From Chionoecetes opilio (Eukaryota; Arthropoda; Malacostraca; Decapoda; Majidae), in the NCBI GenBank assembly GCA_016584305.1, contig JACEEZ010019096.1:38744-102743 (forward strand): a stretch of DNA of 64,000 nt, written 5' to 3'. Numbering within the stretch: position 1 is the stretch's first letter; each line of letters opens with the position of its first letter. Under the pieces are notes generated by a model. It worked only from the letters and a program-made list of their open reading frames with translations, was not told the origin of the DNA and ran no database searches. Position numbers and translations under genes: made by a program. Below, piece after piece: positions 35,105 to 46,336 of the stretch.

Positions 35105-36130
35105 CAGGAGAACCTCATTTAACCGGCATTTAAAACAACGGCACTAATCGACCCAGGCATTAATTAAGTATAAATTAAGTATAATTATTTCAAAAGCTGA
35201 GAAAATCGGCAGAAATTTAGTTGGGCAAGGCTGTGGTCTACACAGACTCTCTCTCCTCACTCTACCTCCTCCTCTCCCGTCATCCACGATCCTCTACGTC
35301 CCTCGTCCACACCATCCAGAGGGCCCTTCACCTTACCAACGAAGGGTGGGAGATCGCCTTCCAGTGCGTTCCCTCCCACGCTGGTATCCCAGGCAACGAG
35401 GTGGCTGATTCTGCTGCCAGGATGGCCTTAACAGATGTAAACACGACACCCTTCCCTCTGCCGCTCTCCGCGGCCAAACGCCTGATCCCCCGGGTCTGCC
35501 GCTCCACCTGGAATAACACACTCGGCAATGCCCTCCGCATCACCTCCATGGACCAATACCGCAGTGACTCTTCCCCCCAGCCGTGGATACGGAAAAAGTC
35601 CCGCGTCCTGGATGTCACTCTCACCCGCCTCCGCCTGGGGCACACGACACTCACAGCTCACCGGCATCGCCTCCGTCTGTCCCCTGACCCCCACTGCCCT
35701 TGGTGCATGAATTTTCCGGAGACTATTGAACACTTTCTGCTGCAGTGTCCGCACTTCCACTCACACCGTGTAGTGCTACAGTCTCAACTCCTCGCCCTGA
35801 ACGTCACTACCTTTGACCTGCCCACCCTGCTGGCGGCGGCTGGCGTTCCCCCCTCTCGGCAACACGCCGTCATCCGCCTCACCTGTGCCTTCCTGAGGAA
35901 GACAGGTCAACTACCGCGCCTGTGATAGCATCATAGGACATCACCAGGGCTCATAGTGTTCCCCAAGGGATCCTCGCACCCCTAAAACAACAACAACAAC
36001 AACCTCCAGAAACCAATGTATTTATTGGGATTTTGGGCGATTCCATAAGAGTAACTCTCAAAACAACGGCAAAATGAGTTATCCGGCATGCGCTCCCCCC
36101 CGAGGGTGCCGGATAAACGAGGTTCTCCTG
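35105..36130. mobile_element. Tigger-like element (CAGGAGAACCTC ends) inside the transposase gene
   Basis: CAGGAGAACCTCATTTAACC at 35105 and GGTTCTCCTG ending at 36130 are inverted, with TA at 35103-35104 and 36131-36132. Removing it together with one TA restores the reading FCYI-CGIF across the junction, so its borders are exact. The interior is mostly the LINE fragment 35221-36003, leaving only about 115 and 125 bp of its own sequence. Confidence 0.9.
35221..36003 (+). mobile_element. I-clade-type LINE 3' fragment with RNase H domain
   Basis: An open frame of 234 codons (35221-35925) encodes an RNase H segment: YTDSLSSLYLL with the catalytic Asp, then VPSHAGIPGNEVADSAA with the later catalytic Asp. 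A CCHC-type C-terminal knuckle follows (CPWCMNFPETIEHFLLQC). An RNase H domain after the reverse transcriptase is a feature of I-clade and related LINEs. The element is 5'-truncated within RNase H, keeps an intact stop at 35923-35925, and ends in (CAA)n at about 35984-36003. The unbroken frame suggests that it is the youngest layer of the nest. Confidence 0.85.
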
Positions 36131-36852
36131 TATGTAACAAAAACTGTCCGATGCATTCACACAGTTACGGCGCTCCATCACAGCCCAGTACAAGGTACTA
36201 TATACGGTAAACCAACTAAAATTAAGACTCCACTAAATCAAACGCATCATATCTGCAAAGAAAAATAAAATGTTTAAACATATGTCAATAGCTGTTAATA
36301 ACATATGATCAGTAGGTAAAAATGTACTACACAGCCTGCTAACCCCTCCCCAATACGCAGCGCGCACACCCTCCCCTGCTCACTGCACAAACCACACTGA
36401 CTCAAAAACACTGCACTGCCCTAAATAGGCTTGAGAAAAGAAAAGATTAAGAGTTTAAAATGAAAACATTGGTGAAACCTATTTCTGCTGATTTTACCCA
36501 TATTTTTTCATGAATTGCGTCTGGTTCTCAAAAACTGGATGTGATAAGAGTTAATTGAACATCAGATTCGAGTTCAGCAGGGTCGATTTACCTATAATCA
36601 GCTTCATTTAGTCCAGAACCATATCTTCAATTTTTTTTTGTCGACCAGTGTTATCGTACAACCTTAGGTAAAATCATATAGTCAGTAAATGACTTTATAA
36701 TTTTAGTAAATAACTTGGTAATTTTACTCACCCCAGTTTGCATGTCGTAACATTGGATTTTCGATCTCGTATATTGAAAATAGACCCTAATTTACACATC
36801 TCGTATCATCGGATTCTCGTATATCGAATGCTCGTATAACGGGACCTCCCTG

Positions 36853-37456
36853 TACAATTTTCTTTTCTTTTTTCATCACCAAATCCTAAGGTCGCCGTTT
36901 CCATTGATAACAATGTACGTCCATCAGAAAAAGCACTAAAACTTTGCCAGGAAATAATAGTCAGTGTCTCAGAAACCAGAGAAGTGACAGAATTGTACGA
37001 AAACTAAGTGTGCCCCGCCCCGCCCCACATTCGCCGGCCCACCCGCCAGCTGCCGAGTAGTCCGCTTGTCTCGCCCTGCTGGGAGGATTATTACCCGAAC
37101 CTAACCTCATAACGGGGGGAGTTCCGCCCCCCGGCGAGATTATGAACCTAACCTCCTAAAGGGTTGGGGGGCCTCTGAAAGGGGAGTGTGTGTCTGTATG
37201 TGTATTAACTAACTGTATTATTTCTACAATATGTATATAAGTTTTGAAGGTTACGCGGAAGTGGATTAATAATGTACAATATACTGAGCAAAAGATAATA
37301 TGAAAATGTAAGTGGTAACGGCGGTAGAGACCGCGCAGTTCTCGTCCATAATAACCTTATTTTCCCCGAGTATTGGAAAAGTGTAGCAATACATATAACA
37401 GACAGCGGCTTCTCATCAGTTATAACACCCTATCTGTTCATCTATCTGTTATATGC
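36853..37456. other. Segment with dispersed repeat copy 2
   Basis: The stretch 37233-37370 matches 17090-17225 ('gcagttctcgtccat' and flanks). The rest shows C-rich patches (37015-37150) but no gene. Confidence 0.5.
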
Positions 37457-37845
37457 CATTGTTATGCGAGATCCCTGAGTTGCGAGATCCCTAGCTGTTG
37501 AGTTGGCCTTTGCGCATGCGCGGCGCCGCGTCACCACAGCAGCAGTTACCCTTAAGTTAGGTAAAGGTCAGGTTAAGTTAGGTTAATAGCTTTTACCTGT
37601 TTCTGTATACCTAACCTAACCTGACAGCAGGGACTGTTAGGTTGGGTAAAGGTCAGGTCAGGTTAGTTAAATAAGCTTTTACCTATATTTCTCTATACCT
37701 GACCTAACCTAACCTGACATTTTGCCTGTTTTTCTGTATAACTAACCTATCCTGACCTTTCCCTTACCTTACGGTCACTGCTGCTGTGTTGAAGTGCCGC
37801 CACGCATAAGCAGAAGGCCAACTGAACAGGGATCTCGCATAATAC
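37457..37845. mobile_element. MITE with TTATGCGAGATCCCT ends
   Basis: The left arm TTATGCGAGATCCCTG (repeated as TTGCGAGATCCCT), GTTGGCCTTTGCGCATGCG and CACAGCAGCAGT is inverted at 37785-37845. The centre is a TTAGG/CCTAACC-rich inverted pair (37556-37765). About 390 bp, no coding capacity. Confidence 0.7.
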
Positions 37846-38599
37846 ATGGCAATTTGCTATCTCAAAGTGCCACAGTGGATTCCCCCGCATCACTCATTGT
37901 GTCTCATTATGATATAATTATACTACAATGATAAAATTGGTGTTTATAAAGCCAATTTGCTTAATTCTCCTTATTTCTGCTCTCGTTTTCAAATAATGAT
38001 AAGATTATGATTTAAATCAGTGATTAAAAAAAAAAATATCTTTTTTCTTAAATCAGTGATTAAAATCAACTTGATTTAAATCAAACAACCCTGGCCAAAA
38101 GTCTGAATATTCCAATGGTTACCTCTAGCCCTCTACCTCTAACTGTATAACAAGCTTCAAGTATTATGAACTTTTACAATCTTAACTACTAACACTATAC
38201 TACTTATACTATCTTAGGGACGCACACAACATTTATTAATACCAGTATTTAATAGATAGTTAATTGATAGGTAGTAAATTGAGGTCACTACATACTGTTG
38301 GAGTTAATGAAGTTTACCGTTCACTTGTGTTAGCTTGTACTTTATTAATTTAGGGACTGATAATAACTGATATATGTACTAATAATACTAACAATACAAT
38401 TTAAATAAAACCAAACAAAACTGTGCTACTAAACACGCCTTTATTTCTATACAAAGAGAGAGAAAAGGGAAAAGGGAGATGCCTGAACAACATAGAGAAG
38501 TACAGCTTCCCTCATAGAAATGTAGAAGCTTGGAATGGACTAAACGAGGAGGTGATATCGCCAAAGAATGTGTACCAGTAGAAGGAAAGAAATATCAAC
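37846..38599. other. AT-rich segment, no gene recognised
   Basis: ATTTAAATCA repeats lie near 38005-38085. Nothing else was identified. Confidence 0.4.
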
Positions 38600-38601
38600 T
38601 A

Positions 38602-39858
38602 CACTACCCTCCCGAGTTTCACGCTATGCGAGTTTCGCGATCCTCGAGTTTCGCGCTGAGTCCTAAATTCTTATCATCCCGACTTTCGCGCATTACATCC
38701 CAGAGTTTCGCGCTTTTTTTTTTTTTTTTTTTTTTTTTTTGGTGTGTGTGTGTGTGTCTACAGCGCCGTTAGGCAGTGACCTCCAGGAGTGGGATGGTAG
38801 GCCCTGGAGATTAACTTGAGGGCTGTGATGGTTGGCCCTTGCCCGTGGTGGCGCAGACAGAATTTCTATAGTGGCGCCTGTGATTAGAGGCTCATGCCGC
38901 CCCCTGTGTCCTCCGATGCACTCGCAATCGAAGGTAGAGTTAATGGGCAGCGTGTGGGTGTTCTTAGGCTACTCAACGGTGCAGAGAAAGATTTAAGTGG
39001 ATTTTACAGCCCTCATCAAGGATCGAACTCGGATCACCGAGAACGCCACTCGGAGAATTCTTCTTCTTCTTGTGACCCTTTCTGCTTAGTATCACTTTGT
39101 AGGTCGTCTGTCAAGCTCGTGCTCGAGCTTGACATATATCTTGACGCTAACCACTCTGCTACCGCCTCCCATAAGAGACGTACGGGACACATCTTCCTTC
39201 CTTCCTGCTTAGTATAGTATAATAATAGGCTTAGTATAGCTGTATGTAGTTTTGCTTTGTTTTTTTCCATTTGTTTGTGTTTTTCTCTACAGGAGCAGCC
39301 GGTGTCGCATAAGATAGGTAACACCTCGAAATAAGTAGCACCTTACCGTACACCCCCGCCGTTCCTTACTATTTACCACAAGATACTCCTTTATAAGTGA
39401 TTAACCATGACGTGTGTGGTACTGTGGTTTCTGGAGGTACTGGAGGAGACAGGAGAGAAGAGAGGAAGGCATTGTGACAGTGTTATTGCCGTGTAACACT
39501 GTCACACAACCATCAGCTGACAAGATATGTGTCAAGCTCACTCACTCAGACCAAAACAGCATCCGCTGGGTGACTACCAACTCGAGCTCAATCTCAATCT
39601 CAAGCTCCTCTCCTCCCTCCTCTTCTCTACGTAGTGTTGGCCGAAGCCACCACCCCGGGAGGCGGGTCACAAACCCTAGGCTAACACCCAGTACCCATTC
39701 ACTGCTGGGTGGACAGGGGCTTGGGGCATTTTCAGGATATTTTTTGGGGGAAAAAGTGAGTCTTATAAGCTGTAAAATACGGTAGGTACACAGCCCTCAA
39801 GTTAACCTCCAGGGCCTACCATCCCACCCGTAGAGGTCACTGCCTAACGGCGCTGTAG

Positions 39859-39893
<35 letters not shown>

Positions 39894-40000
39894 AAAAAAA
39901 AAAAAAATGGACTAAATAAGCATTTTTACAGTGTTTTTAATACCCGAGTTTCGCGCTATGCCTCCAGAAGAAAGCAAGCGCGAAACTCGGGAGGGTAGTG
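38602..40000. mobile_element. TA-flanked element with CACTACCCTCCCGAGTTTC ends
   Basis: CACTACCCTCCCGAGTTTC at 38602 is inverted at the right end (ending 40000), flanked by TA (38600-38601, 40001-40002). GAGTTTCGCGC motifs repeat at both subterminal parts. The interior is occupied by a reversed family-A SINE (39172-38745, itself split near 39060-39145 by a short repeat), a reversed family-V SINE body (39719-39627) and a second family-A tail (39785-39898) with poly-A. Confidence 0.7.
38745..39172 (-). mobile_element. tRNA-derived SINE (family A), reversed copy
   Basis: Read on the minus strand it begins GGGAGGCGGTAGCAGAGTGG at 39172, is interrupted by about 85 bp near 39145-39060, and continues through the tRNA-like B-box region to a poly-A tail at 38717-38740. 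It matches 2685-3030. Confidence 0.75.
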
Positions 40001-40076
40001 TAGTAACATTCTCATACTAGCAAAATCAACCAATTAACTAACCAATCTTTGTCAGCACCTAAATTCCTCCCATTAA

Positions 40077-40279
40077 CCCCTTGAGACCCAGAGCGTAATT
40101 TCCACTGTAATGTGAGTACCATTTGAAATTTTTTGTGAATATAAGCAATATTTTATCGCTATGACCTGTTTAGTATCTTTGTCGACTTACTAATTTGGTT
40201 TATTAAGTTACTTTTCGTAATTTTATGGCTAACAACAGACATTTTTTTATAGCAAAGGAAAGATCTGGGCATGAAAGGG
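40077..40279. mobile_element. TTAA-flanked MITE, CCCCTT family, copy 1
   Basis: TTAA (40073-40076) precedes CCCCTTGAGACCCAGAGCG. The right end GATCTGGGCATGAAAGGG is followed by TTGA, a decayed TTAA. About 203 bp. This is the most diverged of eight near-complete copies in the window. Confidence 0.75.
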
Positions 40280-41232
40280 TTGATATATGTAGTAAAAGTT
40301 CTTACGGCTAGTAAGCAAGGTAGAACACGAAGTAACGGATTCAAACTGGAAAAGCGTAGATTAAAAAAAGAAATAGGAAAAAACTGGTTTACAAATAGGG
40401 TGGTGAATGATTGGAATGGACTCAGTCGTTAGGTGGTTAGTGGGGAGTCAATAGGGCAGTGCTGGGCGTCGCGGAATTATAGTCCGCGATTCCGCGATTC
40501 CGCGATTCCGCGATCGCGGACTACCAAAAATCGATCGCGGAATTGTTATTAAACTTGAATTAATTCCGCGATCGCGATAGTGATCGCGGAATTTTTTTTT
40601 GCCTTTAATTCCGCGATTTTTAGTCCACGATCCAAAATTTTGACTTGAAAAAAAAAAAAAAAATCCCGCGCCATCACGCGGGGTTGGGTTGACCAGCCAG
40701 CTGTTGTTACCTGACGCGCCTGCTGCTGGCCGCCCGCGGGCTGATCAGTCAGCTCTGAACTGCTCCACAGTAAAGTCGCTGACTTCCCCGCTCTTAGCAA
40801 ACGCTAAATGTCAAGTTCTAACTTGAATTCGAAACTCACCTCACCTAGCCTACATAGAAAAAACTTATTTCCTTAATTTTACAACTTTACGATTTTTTAA
40901 AACTTTTTTTAGCGATTACCGATCGCGGAATAAACGATCGCGGAATTTTAATTCAAACTTAAATAAATATTCCGCGATTGCGGAATGTAGTATTAGTATT
41001 AGTATTATTATTGGTGTTCAACTATGTGTTCTGGTTCGTGTTGCTTGGAGGAGTGCACGTCACGTGGTAGTCATTGAGGGTTATACTGTTGTGAATGGCG
41101 AGGAGATTGTGGTCCTTCACGACCGTCAGAGGTGTTGTGTTGCTGTGAATATCGAGGAGCGTTTGTTCCTACGTGACATTCAGAAGTGTCGTGACCACAT
41201 TGACCATGGTGATCACAAAAGCGTGGAACATA

Positions 41233-42153
41233 CTACTGGTTTGGAAAATGACGTTGTCGTGTGAAGCAACGCTCGATCGTGTGTCCCTTGTTTTTGCAGT
41301 AATAGCAATACGAGGCAGGTGAGTGATTAGCACGGGACTGTCGTGAATGTGAAGATGAGCGTTGTCTTTGGCGATTGTTTGAGGGTGAACGAGTGTTTGA
41401 GTTGAAAGGAGGACGAGAAGTGCTTCGTGGTTGGTGGTGTTGGTGTTGTGTAGATACAGCAGCAGACATAGAAGAATGTGCATTGTTTGAAAACACTAGT
41501 GACGAAGAGTCCTCAAAATTGGAAGTAAATGCAGTTAAGGTGTCTGTTGGAGCAAAGTGAAAGTGTTTATCAGACGCCTGTTTAGCTGTGGAAGGGTGTA
41601 TGAGAAACATATAAGTGTAGTATCCAAAAAGGTTACCGACAGCTTGTAGACTCATTTTCCCATCTTCATCAACCCATTCAGAAAATTCCAGCTGTCTTAT
41701 CAAGTCTAATTTGACGTTAGAAGATTGTTGCAAGGCTGTCATGACTGGAATAGGGTGTTCTTGCCTTTTGTGAGTGTCTGCAAGTCTAAAGAGTGGAGCA
41801 AGGATACCGGATTTCTGACTGCCACTGAAATATTTATTGAATGTGGTCTTAAATTCGTCATATGTCTTAATTGTGAGAAATAAATCACTCTGCAGGTATT
41901 GTCCTGCAAGGCAGTTAGACAAGTCACAGCGGGACTTTAGTTGAGCGATTTTGATTGCATCGTCAGTGATGTTACGACGCGCGATCTCATCGTCAACATC
42001 TTTGAGTAATATGTGTACAGGAATATTGTTGCCTGTGAATTTGGGAAAGGAAAGGAACCTCGTGTACCAGAGTGACTGAAGTTGGCGCTGGTGGTGGCAT
42101 GATGACAGGTGACTTTGTGAAGAAGAAAGGAATAAAAATATCAGAGTACACAA
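41233..42153 (-). CDS. Gag-like retroelement protein with CCHC knuckle
   Basis: The frame of 306 codons has a capsid-like part (about residues 38-130: FPKFTG, then LKSRCDLSNCLAGQYLQ and KTYDEFKTTFNKYFSG), a Gln-, His-, Ser- and Arg-rich basic region (residues 230-280) and a zinc knuckle CYYCKNKGHTIERC near the C-terminus. Gag packages retroelement RNA into particles in the cytoplasm. The frame is unbroken. No protease, reverse transcriptase or integrase follows. The true start may be internal, since the first 30 residues are a Ser/His-rich stretch without matches to anything I know. Confidence 0.75.
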   Translation of the reverse strand: MCTLIFLFLSSSQSHLSSCHHQRQLQSLWYTRFLSFPKFTGNNIPVHILLKDVDDEIARRNITDDAIKIAQLKSRCDLSNCLAGQYLQSDLFLTIKTYDEFKTTFNKYFSGSQKSGILAPLFRLADTHKRQEHPIPVMTALQQSSNVKLDLIRQLEFSEWVDEDGKMSLQAVGNLFGYYTYMFLIHPSTAKQASDKHFHFAPTDTLTAFTSNFEDSSSLVFSNNAHSSMSAAVSTQHQHHQPRSTSRPPFNSNTRSPSNNRQRQRSSSHSRQSRANHSPASYCYYCKNKGHTIERCFTRQRHFPNQ

Positions 42154-42214
42154 CAGTTATGGCAAATATTGAAAGCACATGGGAAAAAATATAATAATGT
42201 TATGGTGTACTTAA

Positions 42215-42600
42215 CGAATGTTTGGAGAGGTGGAACAGGTGGAAGCGGGCAACGTCGCGTGGATGTGGTGGAGGACGCGGCAGGGGTGGAGCGTCGCGTG
42301 GATGTGGTGGAGGACGCGGCAGGCGTGGATGTGGTGGAGGAAGCGGAAGCGTTGTCCCACATGGAGGAAAGTGGACGAAACGGCGCGGTCTTGTAGTGTG
42401 GAGTTGTGGACAATGTGGAGTAGGTGGACGAAGCGTTGGTGGAGGCGATGTTGAATCACGCGGCGTGGAAGTCCGGGCAGCGTAGGTGGAAGCGACGTTG
42501 AATTACGCGGCGTGGAAGTCCGGGCGGCTGTAGGTGGAAGCGACGTTGAATTACGTGGCGTGGAAGTCCGGGCGGCGTAGGTGGAGGCGATGTTGCGGCG
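42215..42600. repeat. GC-rich imperfect tandem repeats
   Basis: GTGGAGGACGCGGCAGG-type units (42255-42345) and a unit of about 60 bp containing GTGGAAGTCCGGGC and GGTGGAAGCGACGTTGAATTA (about 42450-42600, three copies) fill the region. Overlapping frames in all phases are artefacts of the repeats. Confidence 0.75.
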
Positions 42601-43323
42601 TGGGCGTCAAGAAGTGATTAACCTGTTACCAAATCCCACCGCTATCACCATGTGTAAAGTGAATTTTGGTATGTCACTTTTAGGGTGAGCAGAAACAGGT
42701 AACTCTGCTTTGATAGTCGTTTATTAACTCTTGGGTAAAAGGTAACAGGTAAGGTGACTCGCGGACTGGTGAGTTGCTCCTGTTGTGGTTGGATGTGACT
42801 TGGTGACTTGAAGACTTGTGAGTTGCTGGTACGAAGGTCTGTGTCCAAGTGACTCTCCTGTACAGAAACCTCTTTATAAAGGGTCACGATACTCAAGACC
42901 TGACGCCTAATGACCTGACGACCTGAACACCTGAGAACATTTGGCGAGGCTGAGGTCGAGTTTAAAGGATTAGCGTATTGCCTAGGGAGTGGATTAGCCA
43001 GGTGTTCCAGGACCCAACATCAAGTATACAGAACACAGAACACATAGTTGAACACCAATAATAATAATAATAATAATACTACGGGAACGCCAAATTTTTG
43101 ATCGCGGAATAGCGATAGTGGACCACCTATTTTTGGATCGCGTGCCCAGCACTGCAATAGGGAGTTATAAAAGTAGGCTAGACAGTGTTATGGATGGGGA
43201 TAAAAGGTGGATGTAGGTAGTGTTAAGTAACAGGAGCTACCACGTGTAGATCTCACGGCCTCTTGTAGCTTCCTTATGTTCTTATGTTCTAATTCATTGA
43301 TGTTTTATGTGACTTCCAGCAAG

Positions 43324-43689
43324 ATGCAGCGAGTGTCCCGGCAAGTGTGGGTCCTGCAGAGTGGCGCCGCCCGCTGTGTTCCCGGCCGTGTGTGTTTGTC
43401 TGTGTCAGCCACTGCTGGGACCTCTGACAAGCCAAGGGTGTCTGTGTCAGCCACTGCCGGGACCTCTGACAAGCCAAGGGTGTCTGTGTCAGCCACTGCC
43501 GGGACCTCTGACAAGCCAAGGGTGTCTGTGTCATCCACTGCCGGGACCTCTGACAAGCCAAGGGTGTCTCTGTCATCCACTGCCGGGACCTCTGACAAGC
43601 CAAGGGTGTCTGTGTCAGCCACTGCCGGGACCTCTGACAAGCCAAGGGTGTCTGTGTCAGCCACTGCCGGGACCTCTGACAAGCCAAGG
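43324..43689 (+). CDS. COA8: COA8 exon with start codon: mitochondrial presequence and 14-residue repeats
   Basis: COA8 (APOPT1) supports cytochrome c oxidase assembly in mitochondria. This exon starts with ATG at 43324 and encodes 122 residues: a basic stretch MQRVSRQVWVLQSGAARC without acidic residues, fitting a mitochondrial targeting signal, then seven copies of SVSATAGTSDKPRV (43399-43689; copies four and five are variants). It ends AGG before GTGAGC, a good splice donor, in phase 0, matching the phase of the exon at 48209. A CTTCCAG acceptor four bases before the ATG suggests a separate 5' untranslated exon. The link to COA8 rests on phase, order and presequence character; this region is not conserved in the family. 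A (CT)-like tract follows in the intron. Confidence 0.7.
43399..43689 (+). repeat. Coding minisatellite, seven 42-bp units
   Basis: Each unit is 42 bp (14 codons) and ends in CCAAGG followed by GTGTCTG or, in the last unit, GTGAGC. All units keep the frame. Repeats four and five differ by GCC to TCC (Ala to Ser) and one GTG to CTG change. Confidence 0.95.
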
Positions 43690-45486
<1,797 letters not shown>

Positions 45487-45849
45487 GAGAAGGCACACCT
45501 CTCTTGCTGCACCCATAAAGGATGCATGCATGTGGCATATCACAAAATAAATCTATCAGAAACACCCAAAAATCTTCAAGTACTATATTTATCTCTTGTG
45601 TTTACGTGCTTCTAAATCTGCGCGGGGAGAGGAGGCCCTCCTGTTACGTCACCGAGCCGTTGTGTGTCGTCTGCAAGCCTTGATGAGTGTTTTGAGAACT
45701 CGGGGAATTTGAAGATTTTGATTGCGGATTATTTAAAAACGGCTGACTGGATGCAAAAAGTGACGACATATTGTTGATATACTCGTTAATGGCTATAATT
45801 TGATTGCATTAAATCAGGAATGATGAAATGGTCTGGGCGATTACTTTAA

Positions 45850-46052
45850 CCCTTCACGCCCAGATCTTTCCTTTGCTATAAAAAAATGTATGTTGTCAAG
45901 CCATAAAATTACAAAAAATAAATGAATATACCAATTTAGTTAGTGGACAAGGATACTAAACAGGTCATATCTATAAAATATTTCTTATATTCTCTAAAAA
46001 TCTTCTAATGGTATCCAAATAACAATGGAAATTACGTTCTGGGTCTCAATAA
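45850..46052. mobile_element. TTAA-flanked MITE, CCCCTT family, copy 2
   Basis: TTAA (45846-45849) precedes CCCTTCACGCCCAGATC; the right end is decayed after CGTTCTGGGTCTCAA. It lies in COA8 intron 1. Confidence 0.7.
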
Positions 46053-46336
46053 TCACGTGGTGATGACAAAATAATATTGCAATAATATCAGCTTCATAAC
46101 TGTCATAATTTTCCTGGGTGACAAATCTTACCGTCATCTCACGGCCCACTTATGACCCTCCCAAGGGCCACATTTGTCCCATGGGCCATGAGTTTGACAC
46201 CTCTGGGCTAGTTGAAATGTTACACACACACTTCATTGACTCACATTTACATAATATATTGTATTTTATGGTTATACATAGTCATATTTTACAGTGAGTT
46301 ACATTCTCAGCATTAATTCATAACACTTTCCCAATA

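Larger units (their letters stand above)
33480..36178 (-). pseudogene. Transposase-like pseudogene of an uncharacterised arthropod/cnidarian family
   Basis: The gene starts with ATG at 36178 and reads NCVNASDSFCYI. It is then cut by the 35105-36130 element and resumes with CGIFTPDSLKK from 35103 downward. Cys pairs (C-x2-C in FCYIC and CNPC) suggest an N-terminal zinc-binding fold. Next come IPMVWREQKDHSTDCYFC (near 34905-34850), LGLQLGYTKHMCFLC (near 34200-34155), LPPLHLKLGLMKNFVKAMD (near 34030-33975) and SLKIHFFHSHLDFFP (near 33700). A 1-bp shift near 33630 precedes ERFHQDIATME and a stop at 33480. I recall this set of motifs from unnamed repeat-associated proteins. At least three shifts or stops plus the insertion make it inactive. 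Confidence 0.65.
32866..36650 (-). mobile_element. CACTG-ended DNA transposon with uncharacterised transposase
   Basis: The ends CACTGGTCGACA (32866) and TGTCGACCAGTG (ending 36650) are inverted; ATGGTTCTG also recurs inverted at both sides. TTA flanks each side (32863-32865, 36651-36653). The empty site near 50765 (read on the minus strand, GATTGATTATCGTACAG) has TTA once, so the duplication is 3 bp. CACTG termini with a 3-bp duplication are a signature of CMC (CACTA/EnSpm) elements. The enzyme is encoded by the broken minus-strand gene 36178-33480. Confidence 0.75.
32283..36852. mobile_element. Tigger-like element, CAGGGAGGTCCCG family, outer shell of a nest
   Basis: The left end CAGGGAAGTCCCGAAGATAC (32283) and the right end GGGACCTCCCTG (ending 36852) are inverted and flanked by TA at 32281-32282 and 36853-36854. 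The outer parts (32283-32862 and 36651-36852) align with the copy at 50545-51867. That copy lacks the interior, proving that 32866-36650 is a later insertion. Confidence 0.85.
40987..43082 (-). mobile_element. Gag-encoding element bounded by inverted repeats
   Basis: The outer sequence GTAGTATT(ATT)nGG followed by TGTTCAACTATGTGTTCTG (left, 40987-41032) is present inverted at the right (43031-43082). No direct LTRs were found. On the minus strand it holds the gag-like frame 42153-41233 and, upstream of that, imperfect GC-rich tandem repeats (42215-42600). Inverted rather than direct repeats around a gag gene are unusual; DIRS-type retroelements or a rearranged LTR element are candidates. Confidence 0.55.
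40457..43154. mobile_element. hAT-type element with CAGTGCTGGGC ends
   Basis: CAGTGCTGGGC at 40457 is inverted at 43144-43154. The flanking CAATAGGG occurs at 40449-40456 and 43155-43162: a perfect 8-bp target-site duplication, diagnostic of hAT elements. The empty site is visible in the LINE copies at 56465 and 57797 ('gtcaatagggag'). Subterminal GATCGCGGAAT motifs occur at both ends. No transposase is left; the interior was overwritten by the 40987-43082 element. Confidence 0.9.
40284..43291 (+). mobile_element. CR1/L2-like LINE 3' end, split by a hAT element
   Basis: The two parts 40284-40456 and 43163-43291 join into one LINE tail matching 26762-27347 (reverse) and 56255-56610. The second part ends in the octamer tail TTATGTTC. 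The intervening 2698 bp plus an 8-bp duplication are a hAT insertion. The tail ends about 33 bp before the COA8 start codon. Confidence 0.85.

Noticed and set aside
42169..42485. Gly-, Trp- and Arg-rich frames
   Set aside because: They overlap in all phases across imperfect GC-rich tandem repeats upstream of the gag-like frame.
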